Positions 33,591-42,244 of a DNA stretch of 42,244 bases are shown piece after piece. Numbering within the stretch: position 1 is the first letter of the stretch; each line of letters begins with the position of its first letter. The notes under the pieces were generated by a model. That model was not told where the DNA came from and did no database searches. It saw only the letters and a list, made by a program, of their open reading frames with translations. This DNA is from JAGBWK01 sp964544595 (GTDB taxonomy: Bacteria; Bacteroidota; Bacteroidia; Bacteroidales; Muribaculaceae), in assembly GCA_964544595.1 (NCBI GenBank), contig CAZJBM010000024.1, forward strand, positions 1-42,244, in the 5' to 3' direction. The position numbers were made by a program, and so were the translations under genes.

Positions 33591-36431
33591 TCAATCAAAT
33601 TTTACGGGATAGATCACCGGTGCGGTAAGCAACCCGGCGGGTGCGGGATCCCAGTCGGCGAAACTGAATTGCTTGGCGTTGGTTACCGACGCTACGTTTG
33701 CGTCTTTAAACACTCTCCATTCTACCCCCCTCTTCTCGAAGTCGATTATGCGGTTGATCTGCAGATTGGTCACGTCGATTTCAACCCTGTTGTCCCCTTC
33801 ATGGAGATATTCTCCGATCCGGGCCTCGAAAGGAACGCACCAGAGCTTGCCTATCTCGCGGCCGTTGATTCTGACCGACGCCGATTCGCGTACGTCGCCT
33901 AAATCAAGCACATAATCATCAGCTTCCATGCCTGCGGGTATAGTGAAGGTGGCGGTGTATCGGCCTGTGCCGAAGTTTACTTTGAGAGAATCGTTGGGGA
34001 GCGTTGTCCAGTCGACAGGACTAGCGAGAGTGAACGTGTCGGCCACTGCAGGCTCGCTTTTCGTGAAGCTGAGAGTCCAGTCACCGTTGGCGGTGATAGC
34101 TTCGCCACGCGACGCTATATATTTCCACGGCCCTACGTCGGTTTTGTGTCGAGGTTTGGAGAGATTTTGCTTGATTTTAGGGAAAGTTTTCATTAGCATC
34201 GACTGTCCGGGCGCCAACTGAAGGCGTACCTGAGTCGCGCCGCTGTCCGACTTCCTGACCCTTGCGAAACCGCGGTTGCCTGTCAACGGATCAAACAGCA
34301 CGATCTCTTCGGCTTCCGTTCCCAGATCAACCCAGCCGTCGACGGGGCTATCACTCAGCAGGCTTACAAAATAATTGTAGCCGCCTATTTCGTTGCGACG
34401 CCGCGAAAGGGTCAAGCCGTTGTCGGTTCTCATCGGCTCGCGCTTCCCATCGGTAAGTTGAAGGCAGGCTTCGACCGATGGGGCGAGGATGATGTATCCT
34501 TTGCCTACCGGTTGCTTCACCCCTCTCTTCGAGGGTATTTTCTTTAACAGCGCGTTTAGCTCTTTCAGGTTGGCTTTACGATTTGCCAAGCCGGGAACAT
34601 CTGAAGGCAGCTCGCCCGCGAACACTACCGTGGCGCCATTCTCCGCAAGCGTGATAAGCTGCCTGAGCGTGGTCGGCGACACGACTTTCAATTCGGGCAC
34701 AACGATGGCCTGATAGCTGGCTTCTCCGGCGGCCGCGTTAATCTTTCCGTCAGGCGCCACGGTTAGCCGCGTCATTAGGGAGTCGGAGAGATAATCGCAA
34801 TCATATCCCGCGCTGATAATGGCATTGACAGCAGCCTTTGCTTTAGGCATGCGCTGATTCATTTTATGAATGTCAAACATCAGATACGGCGACCCCTGCT
34901 GGCTAAACCACACATCTTCCTGCGGGAAATAGAGAAGGAAGTCGTTGTCGGGCACTCCGGCCGTCATAAACGACTGCACCCTCGCGAGATAAGAGAAAAG
35001 CCCGTCGGCATCGGTCCAAATTGAATTTGTGGGCGACATATTCACCGCCGCGTAAAACATATATCCGGGGAACGTCGCGCCCTTCGGCGAGTATGGCGCG
35101 CCGTGGAAAAACACGTGATTCACGCCCGAGGCTATCATTTGGTCGAGCTCAGGCTTGCATACGGCGAGCGATGTGCAGAAATGCTCGGTCAACCAGGTCA
35201 ACGACTCGGCTGAAGTGAGGGGTCGGCCTGCGATATGCGCTGCCGATGAAGCGAATTTCAGCACTGCGGGGTCGGCATCGCTCGGTCGGCTCGGGCCGAA
35301 TCGGTTAAGGCCGGGCAACGGAAGGTCTGACTGTCCGAATGACTCACACTCTGGTATATCGACCATAGCGTAGAGATCGATGATATTGGCGGGAGAGCCG
35401 TGCGACTGGTTGCGTATCCTCGCGCCTCGGTCATGGCCCCATGCGAGCCAAATCTTGGTGAAGTTGTCGGTAAGCATCCGAGCAAGCGTGTATCGGTAGT
35501 CGCGGAATAGACGACCCCTGAAATCTGACTGCTCCTTGCTGAGCCCTTCATCCTTAGCGTTGAATTCCGGTATATACTCCTCCAGGCGGTAGCCGTGATC
35601 GGCGTAAAACTCATCGAGCAAGCGGTCGTCCCAATTCGAGCCGTATACTTCATACGAATCGTTGAAAAAACTGTCGGGATAAGGTTTGCCCGACTTTCCG
35701 AAGGCGTCGTCGAAGCGCGAGAGGTAATGTTTCACAGCGGTGCTGTCGTAGTGGTTCACCACATACCCCTCTCCCCCGGGGGCGGCGCGTTTTACTTTCT
35801 GAAGCGTACGCCCTGAGAATATGGCATAGAGTTTCCAATTACCTTTTTTGGGCACATTCCATTTCAGCACGCCGTCCGCGCCGACTTTATCCGTTATGTC
35901 GATACGCTTTTGGCCGTTGACGGTCATTACGCGCTGAAGAGTGGCTACGGCTTGCTGCTTGGGGTCGGCAGGTTCTATCTTTTTCACAACGGCTTCTCCG
36001 TTTGCGACGTCCCACTCCTCGACCACGAGCTTGCGAGCCGAATATTCAGGAGTGATGGTCGGGCCGCCGAAAGGCCATCCGGTGCCGTTGTTCATGTCAA
36101 TCTGCACGCCGAGACGCTTACCCTCGTCGAGCGTGTGACCGTAGAGAGCCATCCATTTCTCCGAAAGGTAAGGTACGTCGTTGGCTTCATTGCCCTTAAC
36201 CCCGTATATAGGGGTTATCTCGACGCCGCCGATCCCTTTTGAGGCCATCTGCTCAAGGTTGTAGGTAAGCCCGATGGAGTCTACGGCGCTTCCGAGCCAC
36301 CACCATCTGACGTATGGCTTATTCTCAGTCGTGATCGGATACCACGATGTGGTCTCAGCCGATACTTTGGTTTGAGCCGTAGCCGACGCCGACACTAACG
36401 CGATTGCAGCAGCCGCAAGTATTTTTCTCAT
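33591..36431 (-). CDS. GH106 alpha-L-rhamnosidase
   Basis: A 946-residue exported glycosidase (signal peptide MRKILAAAAIALVSASATA). The N-terminal catalytic region opens with KPYVRWWWLGSAVDS and MASKGIGGVEITPIYG, then MNNGTGWPFGGP, which is the recognisable start of the GH106 barrel. FHGAPYSPKG and the segment around residues 440-520 continue it. A galactose-binding-like sandwich closes the protein (YTATFTIPAGMEADDYVLDLGDVRESASVRINGREIGKLW). GH106 enzymes release alpha-L-rhamnose from pectin rhamnogalacturonans and similar glycans in the periplasm. It is separated by 14 nt from the preceding DUF4450-type gene. Confidence 0.88.
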   Translation of the reverse strand: MRKILAAAAIALVSASATAQTKVSAETTSWYPITTENKPYVRWWWLGSAVDSIGLTYNLEQMASKGIGGVEITPIYGVKGNEANDVPYLSEKWMALYGHTLDEGKRLGVQIDMNNGTGWPFGGPTITPEYSARKLVVEEWDVANGEAVVKKIEPADPKQQAVATLQRVMTVNGQKRIDITDKVGADGVLKWNVPKKGNWKLYAIFSGRTLQKVKRAAPGGEGYVVNHYDSTAVKHYLSRFDDAFGKSGKPYPDSFFNDSYEVYGSNWDDRLLDEFYADHGYRLEEYIPEFNAKDEGLSKEQSDFRGRLFRDYRYTLARMLTDNFTKIWLAWGHDRGARIRNQSHGSPANIIDLYAMVDIPECESFGQSDLPLPGLNRFGPSRPSDADPAVLKFASSAAHIAGRPLTSAESLTWLTEHFCTSLAVCKPELDQMIASGVNHVFFHGAPYSPKGATFPGYMFYAAVNMSPTNSIWTDADGLFSYLARVQSFMTAGVPDNDFLLYFPQEDVWFSQQGSPYLMFDIHKMNQRMPKAKAAVNAIISAGYDCDYLSDSLMTRLTVAPDGKINAAAGEASYQAIVVPELKVVSPTTLRQLITLAENGATVVFAGELPSDVPGLANRKANLKELNALLKKIPSKRGVKQPVGKGYIILAPSVEACLQLTDGKREPMRTDNGLTLSRRRNEIGGYNYFVSLLSDSPVDGWVDLGTEAEEIVLFDPLTGNRGFARVRKSDSGATQVRLQLAPGQSMLMKTFPKIKQNLSKPRHKTDVGPWKYIASRGEAITANGDWTLSFTKSEPAVADTFTLASPVDWTTLPNDSLKVNFGTGRYTATFTIPAGMEADDYVLDLGDVRESASVRINGREIGKLWCVPFEARIGEYLHEGDNRVEIDVTNLQINRIIDFEKRGVEWRVFKDANVASVTNAKQFSFADWDPAPAGLLTAPVIYPVKFD

Positions 36432-36445
36432 TTTTTTTGAATGTT

Positions 36446-39400
36446 TTATTTTTGGAGCGTTACGGCCATTATGCCGATCACTACGTCGTTTGACAGCGTC
36501 TCCAGTGAAAGCGACTTCAGTTTCTTGTTGGGATCGAGAGGCACATCGAGCAATGTGGCGGCGCCCCCGTCAACGCGTCGGCCGTCGGCCGAAAGCAGTC
36601 CCTTTTCATCGCCCTGTGAGGGGAGGAAACCGTCAGCGTCGAGATGACGGCTGACGTGCCCCGACGTCAAGGTCATGCGATATGGCGGCTCCATGCCTTC
36701 GGGGAGCGCGAACGCTCCGCCGTCGGTGAAGAAGTCCTGCTCGATTGGAGCCCAGTTATACGGATTGATGAGTTTAACCCGCTCGCTGGTGCCGTCGGCG
36801 TAGTTTACGGTGATTACTCCGTTAGGTATATAAGCCTGCATATGGTTGGTCGACCCGGCCATTAGGAGGTAGGCGTGCGAGGCTTTTCCTTTGAGCGCGA
36901 TTTCCGCCTTATCGGGGTAGTTATCCCAAAGCGAGGTGTAGACTACGTTATCCCCCTTGGCCGGTACTGCGAATGGTATCCCTAACTCCGTGGTGATAAC
37001 GCCGCGGTTGGCGGCCGCAATGGCGCGGAGGCCCGAATCGTCGATGTGAGCGGTATCGTTGGGGTGACACCACTCCCCTATCCCCTGCTTGGGCAATTGG
37101 AGGGTGGTGACGTCGGGGCGCGGCGAAAGATATTCGTTATGGAATATGTCGCTGACCGAGGCGTTGAAGGCTTTCGAGATATTGACGGTAGAGCATTTTG
37201 AGGCATCTATGTTGTCGAAGCCGTTGGCTGTCGGTTTTTGGATTGGCGGGATAGAGTTGTGCGTTGCTACCCACCATGTCAGGTTGTTGCCGTCGGTCAT
37301 CTCGGCGAACTCGATCGGGCCTACTTTGTGGCTTGTTCCCGTGGGGGCCGATGCGGTGATTTTGCTGTTAACCACTACTTTTACCTCGGCGTTAGCCTCC
37401 GGGGTGACGATCTCTATAAGAGGAGTGTTTATGCTGGTGGCGTATGGTTGCCATTCAACGATTGAGTCATTGACCATCACATATTTGACCGTGCCTTTGG
37501 CCGGAACGATGAGATTGGTTTTCGAATCAGCATAGCGGTTGTTGATTTTGTATATCGCCGTGTCGCCGTTGAGCGCGAACGTGAAGTCAACATCTGGCAG
37601 CTTCATCTCCGCGTTTTTCCAATCGCTCGGAAACCCGGGCTTGATTGTAAGCTTCCGCTCTGCCGAGAGCATATCGGGGCGTATGCCGAAAAGGCCTTCT
37701 GTAAGCGCGCGGCTCCATACTCCGATCGGGTCGGCGAAGTCGCGGTAACATTCGCCGCGCGCGGCGTCGTATTTACTTATCTGCCCGAAGTTGAGTGGCG
37801 ACGCGCCTTCATACATGTTGTCCATCACCACGCCCTTCATCAGATTATAGGCTTCGTCGTTTCGTCCGGCCTGCCAGTACGCGAGAGCCGTGTGCATTAT
37901 CTCGGCGATTGCCACATTGTTGATACTCCAGCTGTAAGGTTTCCAGTTTGTTGTTGAAATCACGGAGTAGCCTGTATCGCCTACGGGGATATGAGGGATT
38001 TCGCGATCGACATAAGCCGTTGCGCTGTATGCCTCGAAATCGTCGGCCAGCTCCGAGTCGATGGCATGGTAGATTGTCCATACCGCAGCCGAGGGGTGCA
38101 CGCGCTTATGCCCCATCAGGTCGCGATACTCGGCCCAATGCCCGCGCTTGTCGAGCCAAAGTGTTTCGCCGATAGCTGCTTTTATTGCCTCGGCTTCCGC
38201 TTTATAAGGTGCGGAATCCTCTCCGATCGCATCGCAAAGTTCAGCCATGAGTTTGTTGGCGAAATAGTTGTAGGCCGACGAATGGGTCACGTCGCCTCCG
38301 GTATAATACAATGCGTCTGAGGCCCAAATGCAGCAATACGCGTCGTAGAGGTGGTTGCCGTCGGGGTCGAAATTAAGTTTCTCCCATTCGATATGCCGCT
38401 TGATGACGGGATAAAATTCGCGCATGGCGGCGGTGTCGCCCGTGTGGCGGAAATGACGAAGCAGCGCGTCGATGTAAACGAGGTTCATGTCGTAGTGCGA
38501 CATCTCCTCCATTTTCCCCGGTCTGCGGCATATATATCCGTTGGAGTACATCGGTGTGCCCCATTTTTTGTCGGCGCGGGCGAGGTTGAGCGCCGAGTCC
38601 TGCGCAGGGTGAGACACTACGGCGGGAATATCCGTCACTTGGTTTTTGGCGTATGTGCGGAAGTGGCGAAGAGCTCTGTCGTGCCATCCGATCGCGTCGC
38701 CCGCGTATGCCCCGCGCCAGCCTAAGTGAGGAGTGCGCCAGCCGATCGATCCGTGGAGCCATGCGTCGCCGCTCCATATTCCGTCGGCCGCGACGCTCAA
38801 CGCTCCCGAGATAGGGTTGAGATAGGGGTCGGGGGTGTTGAAATCAAAAGTGGTGGCGAGCTGTTGACGCTCGTTTTCAGCCTGATCGAAATACGCCGGA
38901 AGCTCGGCTGCGTCGACAGGTGCCGTCTCCGAGGGGAAATACGCTACGTAGCGGCTTCCATGAGCCGGGATGGTGATTACGCCTTCATAAGAGGGCATGT
39001 CGGTAATCTTGGGGTCGGTAGCCGGTATGATTAGGTTGACGGCCTTACGCTCTTTCGAGCCGTACTCGACTTTGATGCTGTCGCCATTGAGCTTATAGAC
39101 GTTTCCTGCACAGTATTCCGGCTTCAGATCAAAGCAATCGGGCGCATCGACGCCTAAATCCCCCTCTCTGAAGAATTTTTTATCGGCGACGCCGCCAAAT
39201 CTTACCGGGATTGTCACCGCGTGTTTGGTCTTGTTGGTCAATTTCCAAAGTGCGACGTTGAAGCTGCACATTACCTGAGCCTCTACCTCTACTCCGCCCC
39301 CGTCATAAACCATTTTGCCTGGTATGTAGGTGGCTTTAACAGGGCCTGAAGGGAGATCGAAGCGCAGATTCCCCCCCATTCGCGGCATATAAATGCCGAA

Positions 39401-39583
39401 TTCTGGCACGTCGGAGCAGTCGATGCGAAATCCGGTGTGCGCGCCGTAAAGTCCTCGGTTGAATCGCGCCGCGCCGTCTATTGCGGTCACTGCGCCATTA
39501 TTAGGCTCGTAATGCAAGCCAGCGGCATTGGCGTTCAGCGCCAATGCCGCAAGGCTTGCGAATAGTATTCTGATTCGTTTCAT
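36446..39583 (-). CDS. DUF4450-type six-hairpin glycosidase
   Basis: A 1045-residue exported protein. The ATG at 39583 begins the signal peptide (MKRIRILFASLAALALNANA); another ATG three codons upstream is less likely. Residues ~20-230 form an N-terminal sandwich with the look of DUF4450 (GLHYEPNNGAVTAIDGAARFNRGLYGAH). Residues ~240-700 are an (alpha/alpha)6 domain (SGDAWLHGSIGWRTPHLGWRGAYAGDAIGW, CCIWASDALYYTGGDVTHSS, WSINNVAIAEIMHTALAYW). The C-terminal ~330 residues contain two more sandwich domains. The exact activity is unknown; the operon suggests action on a rhamnose-containing acidic glycan. Acidic residues E/D suitable for catalysis lie in the DAIGWHD and WASDALYY segments, but this is a guess. 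Confidence 0.75.
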   Translation of the reverse strand: MKRIRILFASLAALALNANAAGLHYEPNNGAVTAIDGAARFNRGLYGAHTGFRIDCSDVPEFGIYMPRMGGNLRFDLPSGPVKATYIPGKMVYDGGGVEVEAQVMCSFNVALWKLTNKTKHAVTIPVRFGGVADKKFFREGDLGVDAPDCFDLKPEYCAGNVYKLNGDSIKVEYGSKERKAVNLIIPATDPKITDMPSYEGVITIPAHGSRYVAYFPSETAPVDAAELPAYFDQAENERQQLATTFDFNTPDPYLNPISGALSVAADGIWSGDAWLHGSIGWRTPHLGWRGAYAGDAIGWHDRALRHFRTYAKNQVTDIPAVVSHPAQDSALNLARADKKWGTPMYSNGYICRRPGKMEEMSHYDMNLVYIDALLRHFRHTGDTAAMREFYPVIKRHIEWEKLNFDPDGNHLYDAYCCIWASDALYYTGGDVTHSSAYNYFANKLMAELCDAIGEDSAPYKAEAEAIKAAIGETLWLDKRGHWAEYRDLMGHKRVHPSAAVWTIYHAIDSELADDFEAYSATAYVDREIPHIPVGDTGYSVISTTNWKPYSWSINNVAIAEIMHTALAYWQAGRNDEAYNLMKGVVMDNMYEGASPLNFGQISKYDAARGECYRDFADPIGVWSRALTEGLFGIRPDMLSAERKLTIKPGFPSDWKNAEMKLPDVDFTFALNGDTAIYKINNRYADSKTNLIVPAKGTVKYVMVNDSIVEWQPYATSINTPLIEIVTPEANAEVKVVVNSKITASAPTGTSHKVGPIEFAEMTDGNNLTWWVATHNSIPPIQKPTANGFDNIDASKCSTVNISKAFNASVSDIFHNEYLSPRPDVTTLQLPKQGIGEWCHPNDTAHIDDSGLRAIAAANRGVITTELGIPFAVPAKGDNVVYTSLWDNYPDKAEIALKGKASHAYLLMAGSTNHMQAYIPNGVITVNYADGTSERVKLINPYNWAPIEQDFFTDGGAFALPEGMEPPYRMTLTSGHVSRHLDADGFLPSQGDEKGLLSADGRRVDGGAATLLDVPLDPNKKLKSLSLETLSNDVVIGIMAVTLQK

Positions 39584-39647
39584 TTCTAACACTTTATATC
39601 ACTATATTAGGTCCGTAAAAAAAGTAGCGAGGCACTGCTCGATTCCT

Positions 39648-41768
39648 TTACGGCATAGGTTTGAGGCCTTCCCAGCGCACATCCCATGTGCCATCTTTCG
39701 GGAAACCTGGATTCTCGACTTCGCAGCCGTCCCAGCCCGCGCACATCAAAGCTATTGTTGTGAGCAGACCGCCATTTCCGGGAAGATAACAGCGCAAACG
39801 ATTGTCCTGGAAATTGTGGCCGTTGGGGAGATACGTGTTGGTGCGTTTATCCATCATGATTGCGTTGACGGCTTTCTCCGGCTCGCCGAGGCGGGTCGCG
39901 TTCATCGCTGTGGTCGGGTAATCCCAACCCCACGTTTCATCCCAATTCCAGTTATCGTAGATCCAGTCAAATGTCTGGTTCATTATCGAGTCTTCATACT
40001 GATTGGTCTTCGGGAGAACGCCAAGCGCGGCGAGCACAGCCATGTGGTCAGAGGTGAATCTCACGTCGGAGTAAGTCTGCGGCGCGGTTTCGGCGGCGAG
40101 ATACAGGCCATCCTTATGGGTGAGGGTGGAAAGTTTCGATAAAATGTTGTCCCATTCGGGGTTACGCGCCTCCCCTTTGCGCTCGCGCCAGTTCTGAGCC
40201 ACGTTGAGCGCATAATTCCAATATGAAAGCTCAAACGGGGGATTGACTGTCTCTGAGGCGCGGAGGGTTTCCTGAGCCGGGATAATACCTTTAAGTATAT
40301 ATCGGTCGTTTTCAGCGTCATAATCGGCGAAATCAGCCATGAATTCTGCTGTGCCCTGAACGAGATCATAATATTTGTTTATCACCTCGTCGTTGGGGTT
40401 TGAGCGATACAGCAACTCTGCGAGATAAATAAGGTGGGGCTGCTGCCAGATCAGGAAAGAGCCCACTTTTGAAGGAGCCTCAATGCCTGAGGGATCGGTC
40501 ATCTTCATCCAGCGGAGGCCCTTAAAGCCTTGACGTGACGCTATATCCTTTGCCACGTGAGCCGAGGTTTCATACCAGGGGAGTGTGCGGTTGAGTAAGT
40601 CGGCGTGTCCATAAAGCGGCAACCACGACTGATGCCACCATATCATCTCCATGTGGAATTTGCCAAACCATGAATTGTAAGTGAGACCTGTCTCCTGGGG
40701 AGGCGTCGACCCTGCCGACTGAATAGCTAAAAGATACTGCGAGAGTATTACGCGACGCTCAAGCTCTTTAGCGCGAGGATCTGTGCAATTGCTGAAATCC
40801 ACGGCTGCGCCGTTGTTCCAGAAATCCTGCCAATATTTAGCCGATGCCTCCGCCGTCTGTGCAAAAGTTGGATTCTCGTCAGCGGGGATTTCCGAAGAGA
40901 ATGTCGCAGTGAAATCCCAGTCGTCGGCGATCGGGGTGATTGTCACGACGTTGCGTCCGTTCATCTGAGGAGCTTCCGCGCCATTCCACGTAATCTTTAC
41001 GTAGTATGCGGTGGAGTCGAGTGTATGCTTTACAACGGCTGTATTGCCTTCTTGCTTAACGATTTCAGTTAAGTGATCGTTATCGCGGTTCCAGTTGCAG
41101 GCGTCATCGCAGTGTCCGCCTGTAGGATACGGCATACGAATGTTAACCGGCATGTGGCTCTTCGACGATATCGAAGCAGCCATCATATCACGCGAAGGGT
41201 GAACTGTCGTGACTACCTTAACCGGCTGGCCGTCATAGTCGTACTGTGAAACTATCTTTCCGTTCCACAAATCGAGTGTTTGATTAATATTTGTAATCTT
41301 AGACGCGTCTAAATCGGCGAAACCGACAGCCCCAAGATGAAGGCGATGAGGATTGACGCGATACCAGTTGGCGGCGCTTTTGTTTCGGCCATCTTCGTTA
41401 AACTGCACAGAATAAGGCTCCTGGCGTCCGCGTCCGAAATCGTAATCCTTCAAAGTCTCTTCAAACTTGTAATTTTCGGGATTCGCGAAGCTGTGCCAAC
41501 CCCATTGGCTTTGTGTGCCGAGAGGCACGCCCTTGGAGTACATTTCGGGGAAAGACTGAAGGCCGGTGACGTCGAGCGTGAAGGCGAATTCGCCGTTACC
41601 GACTGAAAGCGACGCGAGCGTGTCAATAGCCTCAATATGAGGATTATTGCGATTGACAAGCGAATATCTATCGATTTTTTCCTGGGTTGCACCGTGTGCG
41701 TAAGCAACTGACCCTAAGCCCACTACGAGAGCTATGGCAGCGTTGCGAAACGTAATTGATTGATTCAT
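39648..41768 (-). CDS. Unassigned six-hairpin (GH65-like) glycoside hydrolase
   Basis: A 706-residue exported protein (signal peptide to about AYAHGA). The N-terminal ~300 residues are a beta-sandwich (IEAIDTLASLSVGNGEFAFTLDVTG, NPHRLHLGAVGF, DLWNGKIVSQYDYDG), and ~330-690 form an (alpha/alpha)6 barrel (YNSWFGKFHMEMIWWHQSWLPLYG, WQQPHLIYLAELLYR, ETWGWDYPTTAMNATRLGEPEKAVNAIM). This layout is that of the GH65/GH15 clan. The conserved HMEMIWWH is a likely active-site segment. I cannot give a family number or substrate. First gene of the operon, with a clear promoter at 41832-41861 and a palindrome in its 60-nt leader. Confidence 0.8.
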   Translation of the reverse strand: MNQSITFRNAAIALVVGLGSVAYAHGATQEKIDRYSLVNRNNPHIEAIDTLASLSVGNGEFAFTLDVTGLQSFPEMYSKGVPLGTQSQWGWHSFANPENYKFEETLKDYDFGRGRQEPYSVQFNEDGRNKSAANWYRVNPHRLHLGAVGFADLDASKITNINQTLDLWNGKIVSQYDYDGQPVKVVTTVHPSRDMMAASISSKSHMPVNIRMPYPTGGHCDDACNWNRDNDHLTEIVKQEGNTAVVKHTLDSTAYYVKITWNGAEAPQMNGRNVVTITPIADDWDFTATFSSEIPADENPTFAQTAEASAKYWQDFWNNGAAVDFSNCTDPRAKELERRVILSQYLLAIQSAGSTPPQETGLTYNSWFGKFHMEMIWWHQSWLPLYGHADLLNRTLPWYETSAHVAKDIASRQGFKGLRWMKMTDPSGIEAPSKVGSFLIWQQPHLIYLAELLYRSNPNDEVINKYYDLVQGTAEFMADFADYDAENDRYILKGIIPAQETLRASETVNPPFELSYWNYALNVAQNWRERKGEARNPEWDNILSKLSTLTHKDGLYLAAETAPQTYSDVRFTSDHMAVLAALGVLPKTNQYEDSIMNQTFDWIYDNWNWDETWGWDYPTTAMNATRLGEPEKAVNAIMMDKRTNTYLPNGHNFQDNRLRCYLPGNGGLLTTIALMCAGWDGCEVENPGFPKDGTWDVRWEGLKPMP

Positions 41769-41794
41769 ATATGGTCTGAAATTTAAGGCTAATT

Positions 41795-41809
41795 ACGTAG
41801 TGACTACGT
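41795..41809. promoter_or_regulatory. 15-bp palindrome in the glycan operon leader
   Basis: ACGTAGT-G-ACTACGT, perfect 7-bp arms, about 15-30 nt downstream of the predicted start of transcription and 27 nt before the ATG. Position fits an operator for a dimeric repressor or a small RNA hairpin. No regulator gene is in the window. Confidence 0.45.
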
Positions 41810-41831
41810 CTCAATAAATCTAAGGTATTCG

Positions 41832-41861
41832 CAAATTTACAAAAAACTCCCTTACCCGCAA
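41832..41861 (-). promoter_or_regulatory. Promoter of the glycan operon
   Basis: On the - strand, TTG (41861-41859) and TAAATTTG (41839-41832) are 19 nt apart, an excellent consensus match. Confidence 0.8.
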
Positions 41862-41892
41862 AATATCCCCAGCTAAATCATCCCAAAAGCTA

Positions 41893-42063
41893 AAAATGCA
41901 TCATTTTTTGCGCGTTTTTGGACGTATTTATGCGCGTTTTTGGGCACAATTTCGCGCGTTTTTGCGCGCTTTTCGACGTTAAAACGCGCGTTAAGGGGAC
42001 GTTTTCGCGCTTTTTCGCGCGCTTTTTTGCCCGAAAACGCGCTTTTGTCCTCTGCGAAAAAGC
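41893..42063. repeat. Second A-tract/CGCG array
   Basis: About 170 bp of T or A tracts alternating with GCGCG, like the array at 12300-12493 but with mostly GCGCGTTTTT on the + strand and less regular spacing. It begins about 30 bp upstream of the -33 box of the glycan operon. Frames crossing it encode only low-complexity residues. Confidence 0.75.
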
Positions 42064-42097
42064 GACCGCCCGTCCCCCCGGGGATCGCGTCGGAGGT

Positions 42098-42198
42098 AAA
42101 AATGAAACGGGCCGGGGGATAAGATCAAACGGGCCCGGGGGTGATAAAACGAAGAGGCCGGGGTGATAAAACGAAGGGGCGGGGGGAGGATAAAAAAA
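42098..42198. repeat. Degenerate ~22-bp tandem repeat, GC-rich
   Basis: Four to five imperfect copies built around GATAAAACGAAGAGGCCGGGG: 42098-42118, 42119-42141, 42142-42163, 42164-42190 and a shortened last copy running into the terminal hairpin. No coding sense. Confidence 0.7.
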
Positions 42199-42227
42199 GG
42201 GGCCCCGGGCGCGTTGCCCGGGGCCCC
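42191..42227 (-). terminator. Terminator of a - strand gene beyond the window
   Basis: GGGGCCCCGGGC (42199-42210) and GCCCGGGGCCCC (42216-42227) form a perfect 12-bp, all-GC stem with loop GCGTT. On the - strand it is followed by T7 (42198-42192), so it would end a transcript entering from the right. Confidence 0.75.
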
Positions 42228-42244
42228 GTAGGGTGGCGGTTACC

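Noticed and set aside
1..42244. tRNA, rRNA or tmRNA genes
   Set aside because: I looked in the intergenic gaps for cloverleaf ends, GTTCGA-type T loops and rRNA signatures and saw none.

Overview
The window is a piece of a Bacteroidota chromosome, order Bacteroidales, most likely family Muribaculaceae (a gut commensal lineage). The phylum call rests on several things. At least six promoters have the Bacteroidota form, TTG at -33 and TAnnTTTG at -7, spaced 19-22 nt. There is a TonB receptor with a carboxypeptidase-like N-terminal domain, and lipoproteins with DUF5689/DUF6359-type domains. GH105/GH106/DUF4450-type glycosidases, a split GcvPA/GcvPB pair, L31 type B and an M13 peptidase also fit. 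The family call is an impression from protein style and could not be checked.

Left end (1-5200). Multi-hairpin intergenic repeats flank a 4-kb AT-rich segment. The segment holds a leucine-rich-repeat lipoprotein, a large secreted GLUG/MBG-domain protein and a candidate structured RNA. A 491-bp, almost perfect direct repeat (233-723 and 4693-5183) brackets it. The right copy is the 3' end of an intact lipoprotein gene; the left copy is a truncated fragment of that end. Recombination between the copies would remove the segment and leave the lipoprotein gene intact.

4858-12139 (- strand). A TonB-dependent receptor is followed by two modular lipoproteins with DUF5689, DUF6359-like and OB-like domains. 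No SusD is present. The promoter is clear, and directly upstream of it lies an unusual array of phased A-tracts alternating with CGCG.

12494-15635. tilS and a guanine-deaminase-like gene share the - strand. A PCMD-like secreted protein is transcribed divergently. 15997-19767 is an AT-rich island with a type II restriction-modification pair (C5 methylase plus NgoBV-like endonuclease) and an unknown exported protein.

20239-32247 is mostly core: asd, a Kef-type cation:proton antiporter, the glycine cleavage operon (gcvT-gcvH-gcvPA-gcvPB), an M13 metallopeptidase, two small lineage-type hypothetical genes and rpmE2. Several strong terminators separate the units.

32404-41768 (- strand) is a four-gene glycan-degradation operon: an unassigned six-hairpin enzyme, a DUF4450-type enzyme, a GH106 rhamnosidase and a GH105 unsaturated glycuronyl hydrolase. 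A rhamnose-containing acidic glycan such as pectin or arabinogalactan is the probable substrate. Its promoter also has an A-tract/CGCG array just upstream, like the TonB operon, and a 15-bp palindrome in its leader. The window ends in degenerate GC-rich repeats and a terminator for a - strand gene lying outside.
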